Part shown: piece by piece, positions 25,149-33,550 of the stretch
How the letters are laid out: each line of letters opens with the position of its first letter
Position numbering within the stretch: the first letter of the stretch is position 1
NCBI RefSeq assembly: GCF_018603905.1
Contig: NZ_JAHFZZ010000032.1
Span: 50,665 to 114,664 of the forward strand
DNA from: Nonomuraea sp. NEAU-A123
GTDB taxonomy: Bacteria > Actinomycetota > Actinomycetes > Streptosporangiales > Streptosporangiaceae
Length of the DNA stretch: 64,000 bases
Direction of reading: 5' to 3'
Translations under genes and position numbers: made by a program
The notes under the pieces: model-generated
Told to the model about the DNA's origin: nothing
The model's input: the letters and a program-made list of their open reading frames with translations, nothing else
Databases searched by the model: none

Positions 25149-25979
25149 ATGACCTGGCAGCACAAGTTCAACGAGGCGCTCGGCAAATACGCCGGCGTCC
25201 AGTTCTCGCGGGTCAGAAAGGCGGCTCCGGAGAGCCCGGCGAGGCCGCCCGCCGACCCCGCCGACAGGCTGTTGAGCGAGCCGGTGTTCATCCTGTCGCC
25301 GGTCAGGTCGGGCTCCACCCTGCTGCGCTCGATGCTCGACGCTCACTCCCTGATCCACGCCCCGCACGAGCTGCACGTGCGCCGGCTCGCGGTCGAGTTC
25401 GGGACGTCGCTGGCGGAGCGGTCGATGACGGCGCTCGGTCACAACCGGTGCGATCTTGAGCATCTGCTCTGGGACCGGGTGCTCCACCGCGAGCTGGTCC
25501 GCAGCGGCAAGCGGCACATCGTGGACAAGACCCCGGCCAACGCCTTCGCCTACCAGCGCATCGCCATCTGCTGGCCCGACGCGCGCTTCATCTTCCTGCT
25601 GCGCCATCCCGCCTCCATCGCCGCCTCCTGGTACGAGGCCGACCCGGACAAACGCGACCGCGAACAGGCCGCGGCCGACGCCCTGCGCTACATGAAGGCG
25701 GTCCAGCGGGCCAGGAAGGGCCTCACCGGCCTGACCGTGCGCTATGAGGACCTGACCGCGGACCCCGAGCGCGAGACGAGATCCATCTGCGAGTTCCTGA
25801 GCGTCCCCTGGGAGCAGGAGATGCTCGCCTACGGCCGGCCCGGCGTGCTCAAGAAGGGTCTCGGGGACTGGCAGGACAAGATCCGCTCCGGCAGCGTGCA
25901 GCCGGGCCGCGACCTTCCCGCACCTGAGGAGGTGCCCGAGACGCTCCGCGCCATGTGCCGGAGCTGGGGATATTCATGA
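25149..25979 (+). CDS. sulfotransferase-family protein
   Basis: A 276-residue PAPS-dependent sulfotransferase. The 5'-phosphosulfate loop is SPVRSGSTLLRSML, and the 3'-phosphate motif is RFIFLLRHPASIAASW; HIVDKTPANAF and LTVRYEDLTADPERETRSICEFL are also family-typical. The stop overlaps the glycosyltransferase start (ATGA), so the two are translated together and probably act on one glycan or glycolipid. The membership is clear; the acceptor is unknown. Confidence 0.9.
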   Translation: MTWQHKFNEALGKYAGVQFSRVRKAAPESPARPPADPADRLLSEPVFILSPVRSGSTLLRSMLDAHSLIHAPHELHVRRLAVEFGTSLAERSMTALGHNRCDLEHLLWDRVLHRELVRSGKRHIVDKTPANAFAYQRIAICWPDARFIFLLRHPASIAASWYEADPDKRDREQAAADALRYMKAVQRARKGLTGLTVRYEDLTADPERETRSICEFLSVPWEQEMLAYGRPGVLKKGLGDWQDKIRSGSVQPGRDLPAPEEVPETLRAMCRSWGYS

Positions 25980-27148
25980 AGATCCGTTATCTACTGCTGC
26001 ATGCCTATGGTCAGGGCGGCACCATCCGCACCGTGATCACCCAGGCCAACGCGATGGCCGCGCTCGGGCACGAGGTGGAGATCGCCAGTGCCGTGCGGCG
26101 CAAGGACAAGCCGCGGTTCCACGTCGACCCCCGGGTGACGCTGGTGCCCCTGGCCGACCAGCGTGACGGCGTCCCGGCCGACTCGCTGGGCCGCAAGCTG
26201 TGGCGGAGGATGCGCGGCAAGATCGTGCCCTTCGGGGAGTTCGCCGCCGACTACTTCACCGAACGCGTGGAGAAGGCGGTCATCGACTACGTCTCGGGCC
26301 TCGAAGGCGGCATCCTGGTCACGACCCGGCCCGCGCTCAACCTGATCTCCGCCCGCCGTACCCCCAAGAGCGTCATATGCGTCGCCCAGGACCACATGAA
26401 CCTCGGCGCCTACCCCGACACGATCAAGCGGGAGATCGCCCGCTACTACGGCCGGTTCGACGCGATCGTCGTGCTGACCAAGACGAACCAGGTCGAGTAC
26501 CGCATCCTGCTGCCCGGCACGCCCATCGTGCGCATCCCCAACGCGGTGCACGCGACGGGGCAGGTCTCCAAGCAGGTGAACCCGGTCGTGGTGGCGGCCG
26601 GGCGGCTGGTCAAGCAGAAGGGCTTCGACCTGCTCATCCCGGCCTTCCAGAAGGCGGCGGAGCGGCATCCCGACTGGCGGCTGCGCGTCTACGGCGGCGG
26701 CCCCAGGAAGGCCGAGCTCGGCGCGCTCATCTCCGAGCTCGGTCTGGAGGACCGGGTGCAGCTGATGGGCCGGACGGATCGCATGGACGAGAAGCTGGCC
26801 GGCGCGTCGATCTATGCGCTCTCGTCCCGCTTCGAGGGGCTGCCGATGGTGATGATCGAGGCGATGGGGCACGGGCTGCCGGTCGCCGCGTTCGACTGCC
26901 CCACCGGGCCCGCCGACGTGCTCACCTCGGGCAAGGACGGGCTGCTGGTGCCGTCAGAGGACATCGGCGGACTGGCCCGCGCCCTCGACCGGCTGATGTC
27001 CGACAAGGCGCTGCGGCTGCGGATGGGCGCGGCGGCCAGGCGGACGGCCGGGAACTACGAGGCCGACTCGGTGATGCCCTTATGGGAGGACCTGTTCGCC
27101 GAGTTGCTGAGCCGCGAGCCCATCAACGACAGCTACTGGACCCGCTAA
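25976..27148 (+). CDS. GT4-family glycosyltransferase
   Basis: A 390-residue GT-B enzyme. The N-terminal half has HAYGQGGTIRTVITQANAM (acceptor side); the C-terminal half has VVAAGRLVKQKGFDLLIPAF, LRVYGGGPRKAELGALI, the EX7E-type stretch SSRFEGLPMVMIEAMGHGLPV and a final sugar-nucleotide loop DCPTGPADVL. It overlaps the sulfotransferase by four bases, and its 3' end overlaps the convergent DUF1992 gene by four. Together with the sulfotransferase it suggests a sulfated cell-surface glycan or glycolipid, an inference from pairing only. Confidence 0.9.
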   Translation: MKIRYLLLHAYGQGGTIRTVITQANAMAALGHEVEIASAVRRKDKPRFHVDPRVTLVPLADQRDGVPADSLGRKLWRRMRGKIVPFGEFAADYFTERVEKAVIDYVSGLEGGILVTTRPALNLISARRTPKSVICVAQDHMNLGAYPDTIKREIARYYGRFDAIVVLTKTNQVEYRILLPGTPIVRIPNAVHATGQVSKQVNPVVVAAGRLVKQKGFDLLIPAFQKAAERHPDWRLRVYGGGPRKAELGALISELGLEDRVQLMGRTDRMDEKLAGASIYALSSRFEGLPMVMIEAMGHGLPVAAFDCPTGPADVLTSGKDGLLVPSEDIGGLARALDRLMSDKALRLRMGAAARRTAGNYEADSVMPLWEDLFAELLSREPINDSYWTR

Positions 27149-27549
27149 CGGCCCTGACGGTCCCGCCACTCGGAGACGACGCGCTCGACGTCGTAGGGCA
27201 TCAGGTTGAGCGGCGGGCCCTGCAGTCCGGTCCTGATGGCCTCGCGGATCCTGGCGTTGATCTCCTCGACGATCCGCCGCGCCTCGGTCTCCGACCTGGC
27301 GCCCGCGGCTTCGGCGAGCGCCTCCTCCGCGGCCTTGCGCAGGGCGAGCGTCGGGGGCAGCGGCATCGACAGGCCCTCGCTGCGCACCTTCTGCTTGATC
27401 CACCACATCTCGTCGTACGGCTTGTCGAGATCGGGAAGGGGTTTGCCCGCACCGGGCAGATTGTCGAACTCGCCGCGCTCGGTCGCCTCGCGGATCTGCC
27501 GGTCGATCCACGACTCAAAGCTCATCCCGCCCGGTTTGCGCTCTGTCAT
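27145..27549 (-). CDS. DUF1992 (DnaJ-C28-like) protein
   Basis: A 134-residue protein containing FESWIDRQIREATERGEFDNLPGAGKPLPDL, the signature of the DUF1992/DNAJC28 conserved domain, followed by an MWWIKQKVRSEG segment and a charged helical C-terminus. The family is widespread and has no firm biochemical role. It converges on the glycosyltransferase and lies 16 bases after the FolP-like gene, possibly in the same minus-strand transcript. Confidence 0.85.
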   Translation of the reverse strand: MTERKPGGMSFESWIDRQIREATERGEFDNLPGAGKPLPDLDKPYDEMWWIKQKVRSEGLSMPLPPTLALRKAAEEALAEAAGARSETEARRIVEEINARIREAIRTGLQGPPLNLMPYDVERVVSEWRDRQGR

Positions 27550-27565
27550 GTGAGGCCCTCCACCT

Positions 27566-28444
27566 TCACAGATTATGCCGGGGCGCGATCGGCGCGCGCC
27601 AGCCGAGGATGGCCTCGGTCATCCGCACGGCCGCGACCGTGGCGGGCACGTCGTGCACGCGGAGGATCCGGGCGCCCCGCAGGACGGCGATCACGTTCGC
27701 GGCGATCGTGCCCTCCGTCCGCTCGTCCTGCGGGCGGCCGAGGGTCTCGCCGATGAAGTCCTTGTTCGACAGGGCGACCAGGGTCGGATAGCCGATCGAG
27801 GTGATCTCGTCGAGCCTGCGCGTGAGCTCCAGCGAGTGGAAGGTGTTCTTGTTCAGGTCGTGCCCGGGATCGATGATGATCCGCTCAGTGTGGATGCCGG
27901 CGTCGAGCGCGAACCGCACGCGCTCGCGCAGGAAGGCCGCGACCTCCGCCACGACGTCGCCGTACGACGGCCTGGCGACCGCCTTCCCCGGGCCCCCGAG
28001 GCTGTGGGTCACGATCACGGTCGCGCCGCTCTCCGCCGCGACCCGCGCCATGCCGGGCCCGCGCAGCCCGTTGGTGTCGTTGATGACGTCGGCGCCGGCC
28101 GCCAGGGCCGCCTGCGCCACTTCGGCCCGGTGGGTGTCGACCGAGATGACGGCGTCCGTCACACCCCGGATCTCGGCGATGACGGGGACCACCCGGTCGA
28201 TCTCCTCGCCGACGCCGATGCCGTTCTGATCCGCGCTGAACGCGAACCCACCGACGTCCACCCAGTCGGCGCCCGCCGCGACCGCCGCCCGCGCCGCCTC
28301 GACGGCTCTGGCCAGCTCGAACGTCCGGCCCTTGTCGTGGAAGGAGTCGGGCGTCCTGTTCACGATCGCCATGATGGCCACCTGGCGCGCGAAGTCGAAC
28401 TCGCGGCGGCCGATGCGCCGGACCGGGATGAGGATGTCGCTCAC
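27566..28444 (-). CDS. dihydropteroate synthase homologue, FolP2-like
   Basis: A 292-residue TIM-barrel protein of the DHPS/pterin-binding family. The opening motif reads IMAIVNRTPDSFHDKG, the FolP2 form, rather than the NVTPDSFSDGG of authentic DHPS; DWVDVGGFAF, VDTHRAEVAQAAL, DVINDTNGL, IIIDPGHDLNKN and LVALSNKDFIGETLG follow. FolP2-type proteins of mycobacteria lack DHPS activity, so folate synthesis should not be assumed. The GTG start overlaps the stop of the upstream kinase gene by four bases (GTGA), so the two are coupled. Confidence 0.85.
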   Translation of the reverse strand: MSDILIPVRRIGRREFDFARQVAIMAIVNRTPDSFHDKGRTFELARAVEAARAAVAAGADWVDVGGFAFSADQNGIGVGEEIDRVVPVIAEIRGVTDAVISVDTHRAEVAQAALAAGADVINDTNGLRGPGMARVAAESGATVIVTHSLGGPGKAVARPSYGDVVAEVAAFLRERVRFALDAGIHTERIIIDPGHDLNKNTFHSLELTRRLDEITSIGYPTLVALSNKDFIGETLGRPQDERTEGTIAANVIAVLRGARILRVHDVPATVAAVRMTEAILGWRAPIAPRHNL

Positions 28445-29454
28445 GTTGATGCACTCTCCAGGAGATTCGCCCAGCGATCGATGGATCGTACGATCACGGG
28501 CAGCACCTTGGCCGCCTCCGCGAGCCGGGCCACCGCCTCGGCACGCACGGACGGTTTCACCACGTCGCCCCGGCCGGGCGGGCCGGCGAGCGCCAGGTTG
28601 TAAGCGGCCCACTCCAGCATGCCGCGCAGCAGCCCGGTGAACGCGACCGCCTCGGCCGTCCCCACCTGGCCGCCCCGCTCGGCGTAGGCGGACACGGCGG
28701 CCTCGATCAGCGCCGGCTCGGGCTCGTCGTCGCCGAGACTGGTGCAGGCCAGCAGGAACGCGAAGTGGACGAGCTCCCACCAGGGCACCTCCGGCCCGGC
28801 GAGGTCGAAGTCGATCAACGCCGGGCCCCGGCCGGTGAGCAGGATGTTCCTGAAGCTGATGTCGCGATGGCAGAGCACGAAGCCGGGGGCGGTCGCCAGG
28901 CCCGCCTCGACGATCGCGGTCCCCTCCTCGACCGCGGCCAGGAGCCGCCCGGCCGGCACGGGCCCGATGACGGCCGCCGCCCGCCCGAGCCGCTCCCGCC
29001 ACTCGGGCAGGTCGCGCAGCGAATAGCCCCGTCCCTGGTCGACGGCGGCGGGCGGGACGGCCGCGGCCATCGCCGCGACGCTCTCTCCCAGCCACTCGGC
29101 CAGCCACTTGTCGGCTGGAATGCACGGCTGCCGGCCCGGCGTCCACTCGCTCACCCGCACGTACTCGGATCCGCCGGGGACGGCCGCCCAGTAGCCGGCG
29201 GACTCGCCCCGGGGTTCCAGCGGGCGCGCCACGCGGACGCCGGCCGACAGCGCGGCCCGCTCCAGGTCACCCGAGTCCCGCATGGCCGCGAACTCCCAAG
29301 GCTCCGCCGCCCTGGCGGCCTTGACCACCCATCGGCCGGTCCCGGTGTCGAGCCTCCAGGCGCCCGCCGTGCCGTTGCCCACCAGCGGCACGGGCTCGGA
29401 GCGCGGCTCGCCGAGGTCGAACAGCCGGGCCACGAGCGCCGCGTCTATCGCCAT
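28441..29454 (-). CDS. APH/choline-kinase-like phosphotransferase
   Basis: A 337-residue protein of the aminoglycoside phosphotransferase/choline kinase fold. VLCHRDISFRNIL is Brenner's motif with catalytic Asp and Asn; ALIDFDLAG is the metal-binding DFD; GRWVVKAARAAEPWEFAAM supplies the ATP-binding Lys. Length and motifs suggest an active kinase, but the substrate is unknown and resistance should not be assumed. Translational coupling with a FolP2-like protein suggests that both act on one metabolite. Confidence 0.85.
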   Translation of the reverse strand: MAIDAALVARLFDLGEPRSEPVPLVGNGTAGAWRLDTGTGRWVVKAARAAEPWEFAAMRDSGDLERAALSAGVRVARPLEPRGESAGYWAAVPGGSEYVRVSEWTPGRQPCIPADKWLAEWLGESVAAMAAAVPPAAVDQGRGYSLRDLPEWRERLGRAAAVIGPVPAGRLLAAVEEGTAIVEAGLATAPGFVLCHRDISFRNILLTGRGPALIDFDLAGPEVPWWELVHFAFLLACTSLGDDEPEPALIEAAVSAYAERGGQVGTAEAVAFTGLLRGMLEWAAYNLALAGPPGRGDVVKPSVRAEAVARLAEAAKVLPVIVRSIDRWANLLESAST

Positions 29455-29624
29455 TCCCCCAGTATCAAGCCTCTGCTGTCACACGCGGACCCGGGACATG
29501 CCCATGCGGCGCGCGGCGGTGGGCGGCACTTTCAGAATCTTCGAAATACTCGACAAAGCCCGCCTGATCACCCCAAACTTTCTGGCAGGGGAGCTCGCGA
29601 CGGGGGCCGTCACCGCCGCTCCCA

Positions 29625-30242
29625 TCAGGTCGGCCGAGGCCCACTCTCCCAAACGGCGGTGGCCCCCGTGGACAGCGCGGTGGCCTCCATGGTCTTGGTC
29701 ACCAGCGCGTCCACCAGCCAGGCGAAGCTCTCGTCCACCGAGACCCGCACCGCGAACAGCCCGGCCGCCTCCAGCGCGCAGAACCCCTGGACCGCGCTGC
29801 GGATGCCCCGGGCGGCGTGTACGCGGGCGGCTCCGGTCAGCGAGCCGACCGCCAGGATGTCGGTGGTGACGGCCGCCGCCTCGTCGGCGGCGATGCGTAC
29901 CTCATCGTCGTCGTAGCCGTCCACCGCGAAGGTGGTGGCCGCGTACAGGGCCGGGTGCTCGCGTGCATATGCTCGCTGGGCGTGGGCAAGAGCACGCAAG
30001 GCATCGGCCCCCGACCGGCCGGTGGCGGCGCGGCGGCAGCGGTCGGCGAGGTCGCGATGGCCCTTGACGGACAGGGCGATCCGCAGGTCACGCAGCCCGC
30101 CGGGCAGGTGGACGTACAAGCTGGGCGCCGCCACGCCCAGGTGCCGGGCCAGGGCGCTGATGGACAGCGCGTCGATGCCGTGCTCGTCGGCAAAGGCGAT
30201 CGCGCCGTCTATCGTCGTTTGCCGCGTTAGTCTCTTACGCAT
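29625..30242 (-). CDS. TetR/AcrR-family regulator (WHG domain)
   Basis: A 205-residue regulator: HTH at about residues 8-52 (TIDGAIAFADEHGIDALSIS, ALARHLGVAAPSLYVHLPG) and a C-terminal TetR_C/WHG domain (AYAREHPALYAATTF...IRSAVQGFCALEAAGLF). It is divergent from the penicillin-binding protein with about 60 bases between, in which a 14-bp palindrome lies. That arrangement suggests it controls its own gene and the PBP. Confidence 0.88.
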   Translation of the reverse strand: MRKRLTRQTTIDGAIAFADEHGIDALSISALARHLGVAAPSLYVHLPGGLRDLRIALSVKGHRDLADRCRRAATGRSGADALRALAHAQRAYAREHPALYAATTFAVDGYDDDEVRIAADEAAAVTTDILAVGSLTGAARVHAARGIRSAVQGFCALEAAGLFAVRVSVDESFAWLVDALVTKTMEATALSTGATAVWESGPRPT

Positions 30243-30267
30243 CGTCCGCCCCGCTACCTAATGCCTA

Positions 30268-30281
30268 TAGGATGAATCCTA
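30268..30281. promoter_or_regulatory. palindrome between tetR and PBP genes
   Basis: TAGGATGAATCCTA has perfect 6-base arms around GA and lies midway between the divergent starts at 30242 and 30302, the expected place for the TetR-family operator. Confidence 0.6.
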
Positions 30282-30301
30282 ATAGCAATAGGGGGATCGA
30301 C

Positions 30302-32440
30302 GTGATTACCAGGAGTATCGCGCGTCTTGCCGGAGCGGGAGCGGCCGCGGGTGTGCTGGTGGCCGCCATCGCCCTGCCTGCCGTGGGGGGCGCGGGGGCG
30401 CTGTTCAAGACCGCTTCCGCGGAGCTCAATCTCAAGGCCGCGGATCTCCTGGAGCCTCCGCCCGCTGAGAAGACCGAGATCCTGGACGCCAAGGGCAACG
30501 AGATCGCCCAGTTCTACGAGCAGTATCGCGACGTCATCAAGCTCGCCGACATGGGTGACGTCATGAAGAAGGCGATCATCTCGATCGAGGACTACCGGTT
30601 CTACGAACACGGCCCGATCGACATCGAGGGCACGATCCGCGCCCTGGCGAAGAACCTGGGGACCGGCCGGGTCGCACAGGGCGGCTCCAGCATCACCCAG
30701 CAGTACGTCAAGCAGGTGCTGCTCAACAACGCCACCACCGAGGAAGACAAGAACAAGGCGCTGGAGGCCACCTACGGCCGCAAGCTCAACGAGCTGCGCT
30801 ACGCGATGGCGATCGAGGAGAAGTACACCAAGGACCAGATCCTTGAGAAATACCTGAACATCGCCTACTTCGGGGCGAGCGCCTACGGGGTGGAGGCCGC
30901 GGCCAAGCGGTTCTTCGGCGTGCACGCCTCCGAGCTCAGCCTTGCGCAGGCCGCCACCCTGGCCGGAGCTGTGCAGGACCCCAACCAGACCGACCCCAAC
31001 CTCGGCAAGAAATACCGGCAGCGCCTGCTGGACCGGCGCAACGTCGTCCTCGCCCGGATGGCCGAGCTGGGCAAGATCACCCCGGCGGAGGCCGAGGAGG
31101 CCAAGGCCAAGAAGCTCGGTTACAAGGGCACCCCGCTGCCCGGCGGCTGCGAGGCCAGCAAGTACCCCTACTTCTGCGTGTATGTACGCAACGAGATCAT
31201 CAAGAACCCGATCTTCGGCAAGACGAAGAAGATCCGCACCGCGCTGCTCAGCCGGGGCGGCCTGCAGATCAAGACCACGATCGACCCCAAGATGCAGGCG
31301 GCGGCCGACAAGGCCATCAAGAAGCACGTCTTCGCCACCGACAACCCGATCGCCAGCGAGGCCCTGATCCAGCCGGGCACCGGGGCGATCAAGGCGATGG
31401 CGGTCAGCAGGCAGTACGGCACGTCCAAGCGGAAGCACCAACTGTCGCTCAACGTGGTGGCCGACGTGGCCCACGGCGGCGGCACCGGCTTCCAGCCCGG
31501 TTCGACCTTCAAGACGTTCACCCTGATCACCGCCCTCAAGAAGGGCATGAAGATCAACGACGGCTTCACCGTCGGCAGCGGCTACCGGGCCCCCTACTAC
31601 TCCTCGTTCAAGAACTGCAAGGGCGAGAACATCGGCGACCCGTCACACACCGTCACCAACGACGAGGGCGGCACCGGCTTCAAGTCACTGCAGACCGGCA
31701 CCTGGGGCTCGGTCAACACCTTCTTCCTGACGCTGGAGCAGCGCGTCGGTCTCTGCGACACCATCAAGACCGCCCAGTCGCTGGGCATCAAGCGGGCAGA
31801 CGGCGGCCCGCTGCAGGAATACGAGACCTTCACGCTCGGGATCAACGAGATGGACCCGATCACGGTCGCGAACGCCTACGCCGCCATCGGGGCCCGCGGC
31901 AAGTACTGCGCGCCGATGGCCGTCACCCAGATCACCGACCGCGACGGCAAGGTCAAGAAGTACGACCCCACGTGCCGCCAGGCGCTCGACCCCGAGGTCG
32001 CGGACGCCACGGCGAACGTCCTGAGCGGGGTGTTCACCAAGGGCACGATGCGAGGAGTCGGCGGCATCGGCCGGCCCGCCGCAGGCAAGACCGGCACCAC
32101 CGACGCCCAGGCCACCGCGTGGTTCGCCGGGTTCACCCCCGACCTGGCCGGCGCGGTGAGCATCGGCGACATCCGGGGCGCCCAGAAGTACAAGCTCAAC
32201 AACGTCACCATCGGTGGTCGATACTTCGGCGAGGTGTTCGGCGCGAGCGTGCCGGGGCCGATCTGGAAGGACACCATGCTGGTGGCGCTGAAGGACATCG
32301 ATCCCACCCCGTTCGAGCCGATCAACTCCGCTCGCTTCGGCGGCTGCGGTCAGGGCTGCGCTCCCGTACGGCAGACGCCGGACGACGACACCGAGACGGA
32401 CCCGCAGAACCCCGTCATCGACGACACCCTCCCCCACTAG
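30302..32440 (+). CDS. class A penicillin-binding protein (transglycosylase/transpeptidase)
   Basis: A 712-residue bifunctional peptidoglycan synthase. One N-terminal membrane segment (AGAGAAAGVLVAAIALPAVGG) is followed by the GT51 domain with IISIEDYRFYEHGPIDIEG (catalytic Glu) and GGSSITQQYVKQ. The transpeptidase domain has the SxxK motif in QPGSTFKTF, SxN in WGSVNTF and KTGTT in AGKTGTTDAQ. GTG at 30302 follows AGGGGGA; an ATG at 30272 would overlap the palindrome. It is probably controlled by the divergent TetR protein, which is uncommon for a housekeeping PBP and suggests a conditional role. Confidence 0.92.
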   Translation: MITRSIARLAGAGAAAGVLVAAIALPAVGGAGALFKTASAELNLKAADLLEPPPAEKTEILDAKGNEIAQFYEQYRDVIKLADMGDVMKKAIISIEDYRFYEHGPIDIEGTIRALAKNLGTGRVAQGGSSITQQYVKQVLLNNATTEEDKNKALEATYGRKLNELRYAMAIEEKYTKDQILEKYLNIAYFGASAYGVEAAAKRFFGVHASELSLAQAATLAGAVQDPNQTDPNLGKKYRQRLLDRRNVVLARMAELGKITPAEAEEAKAKKLGYKGTPLPGGCEASKYPYFCVYVRNEIIKNPIFGKTKKIRTALLSRGGLQIKTTIDPKMQAAADKAIKKHVFATDNPIASEALIQPGTGAIKAMAVSRQYGTSKRKHQLSLNVVADVAHGGGTGFQPGSTFKTFTLITALKKGMKINDGFTVGSGYRAPYYSSFKNCKGENIGDPSHTVTNDEGGTGFKSLQTGTWGSVNTFFLTLEQRVGLCDTIKTAQSLGIKRADGGPLQEYETFTLGINEMDPITVANAYAAIGARGKYCAPMAVTQITDRDGKVKKYDPTCRQALDPEVADATANVLSGVFTKGTMRGVGGIGRPAAGKTGTTDAQATAWFAGFTPDLAGAVSIGDIRGAQKYKLNNVTIGGRYFGEVFGASVPGPIWKDTMLVALKDIDPTPFEPINSARFGGCGQGCAPVRQTPDDDTETDPQNPVIDDTLPH

Positions 32441-32542
32441 CCGATATGGCGTTCCGAGACCCGCGCGCACCCCGTGCTCGCGGGTCTCGTGCTGACAACA
32501 CTGTCAAATCGCCCTGTTAACAGCGGCGAAACATTGGTAACG

Positions 32543-32556
32543 TGGGAGCGCTCCCA
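32543..32556. promoter_or_regulatory. CebR-type operator 1 (LacI regulator promoter)
   Basis: TGGGAGCGCTCCCA, a perfect 14-bp palindrome identical to the cellulose-utilisation (CebR) box known from actinomycetes, 22 bases before the regulator's ATG: autoregulation is likely. Confidence 0.9.
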
Positions 32557-32578
32557 GGATCTTCCGCGAGGTGCTCCC

Positions 32579-33550
32579 ATGTCTGAGCAGCCCACACTGG
32601 CACAGGTAGCGGCCGAAGCGGGGGTATCGCCCGCGACGGCTTCCAGGGTCCTCACCGGCTCCGTACGGGTCAGCACCTCGACCCGCCGGCAGGTCTACGA
32701 CGCGGTGTCCCGCATGGGATACGTGCGCCATCGCGCACCCAGGGGATCGGTGGCCAGAGGACCGGCCGCCGGGGTCACGGCGGTGGTCTGCGACCACTTA
32801 CCCCGCCTGTTCTCCGAGCCCTACTACGCCAGGCTGCTGTCGGCCGCCGGTGCCGTACTGGCCGAGGACGGCACGCAGCTCATGGTGACGACGGTGACCC
32901 CGACCGCGTCCACGCTCCCCGAACTGGGCGGAGCGGTGCTCCTCATCGGCGCCAGGGAACGCCATCCCCTGGCCATCAAGCTCTGTACGTCGGGCGTGCC
33001 GGTGCGGAACATCGGCCGCCCCCCACACGACCTCAAGCTGCCCTACGTCGACGTGGACAACCTGGACGGGGGCCGGCAAGCCGCCGAGCACCTGCTGCTG
33101 TCGGGCCGCCGGGCGATCGCCGCCATCGGCGGCCCGCCGTCCCTGCCGGGGGCACGAGATCGGCTCGAAGGGCTGGCGCGTACGCTGCGCGCCGCCGGAG
33201 CGACGGAGGTGCCCGTCGCCTACGGGGACTTCACCGCCGCCTCCGGCACGCACGCCATGCAGTGGCTGCTGCGCCACGCCCCCGGACTCGACGCGGTCTT
33301 CGCCGCCTCCGACCTGATGGCCGCCGGCGCGATCCAGGCCCTGCGCCGCGCCGGTCGCCGGGTCCCCGCGGACGTAGCGGTGATCGGCTTCGACGACGCC
33401 CCCGTCGCCCGGCGTACCGTTCCGGCGCTGACCACGGTCCGGCAGCCGGTCGAGGAGCTCGCGATGGTCGCCACCCGGCTGCTGCTGGCCGGGACGACCG
33501 GCATCGACCCCGTCCTCCCCACGGAACTGGTCATCCGTGAGTCGGCTTGA
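32579..33550 (+). CDS. LacI-family regulator, CebR-like
   Basis: A 323-residue LacI/GalR protein: N-terminal HTH TLAQVAAEAGVSPATASRVL and hinge, then a periplasmic-binding-like sensor (PYVDVDNLDGGRQAAEHLL, GLDAVFAASDLMAAGAIQAL, VAVIGFDDAPVARRTVPALT). Four TGGGAGCGCTCCCA boxes at its own promoter and those of GH12/LPMO, GH48 and GH6 genes argue that it represses a cellulase regulon, with a cellooligosaccharide such as cellobiose as expected inducer (by analogy with CebR). Unlike classical cebR it is not beside a cebEFG importer. Its 3' end overlaps the kinase gene by 14 bases. Confidence 0.9.
   Translation: MSEQPTLAQVAAEAGVSPATASRVLTGSVRVSTSTRRQVYDAVSRMGYVRHRAPRGSVARGPAAGVTAVVCDHLPRLFSEPYYARLLSAAGAVLAEDGTQLMVTTVTPTASTLPELGGAVLLIGARERHPLAIKLCTSGVPVRNIGRPPHDLKLPYVDVDNLDGGRQAAEHLLLSGRRAIAAIGGPPSLPGARDRLEGLARTLRAAGATEVPVAYGDFTAASGTHAMQWLLRHAPGLDAVFAASDLMAAGAIQALRRAGRRVPADVAVIGFDDAPVARRTVPALTTVRQPVEELAMVATRLLLAGTTGIDPVLPTELVIRESA

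Noticed and set aside
27566..29146. A single 526-residue minus-strand open frame over the FolP2 and kinase genes
   Set aside because: Its N-terminal part is an out-of-frame reading of the APH-like gene; the kinase motifs lie in the other frame and FolP2 has its own GTG start in a GTGA overlap.
28441..29454. An aminoglycoside resistance gene
   Set aside because: The fold is APH-like, but the family includes many metabolic kinases, and coupling to a FolP2-like gene argues against a resistance role.
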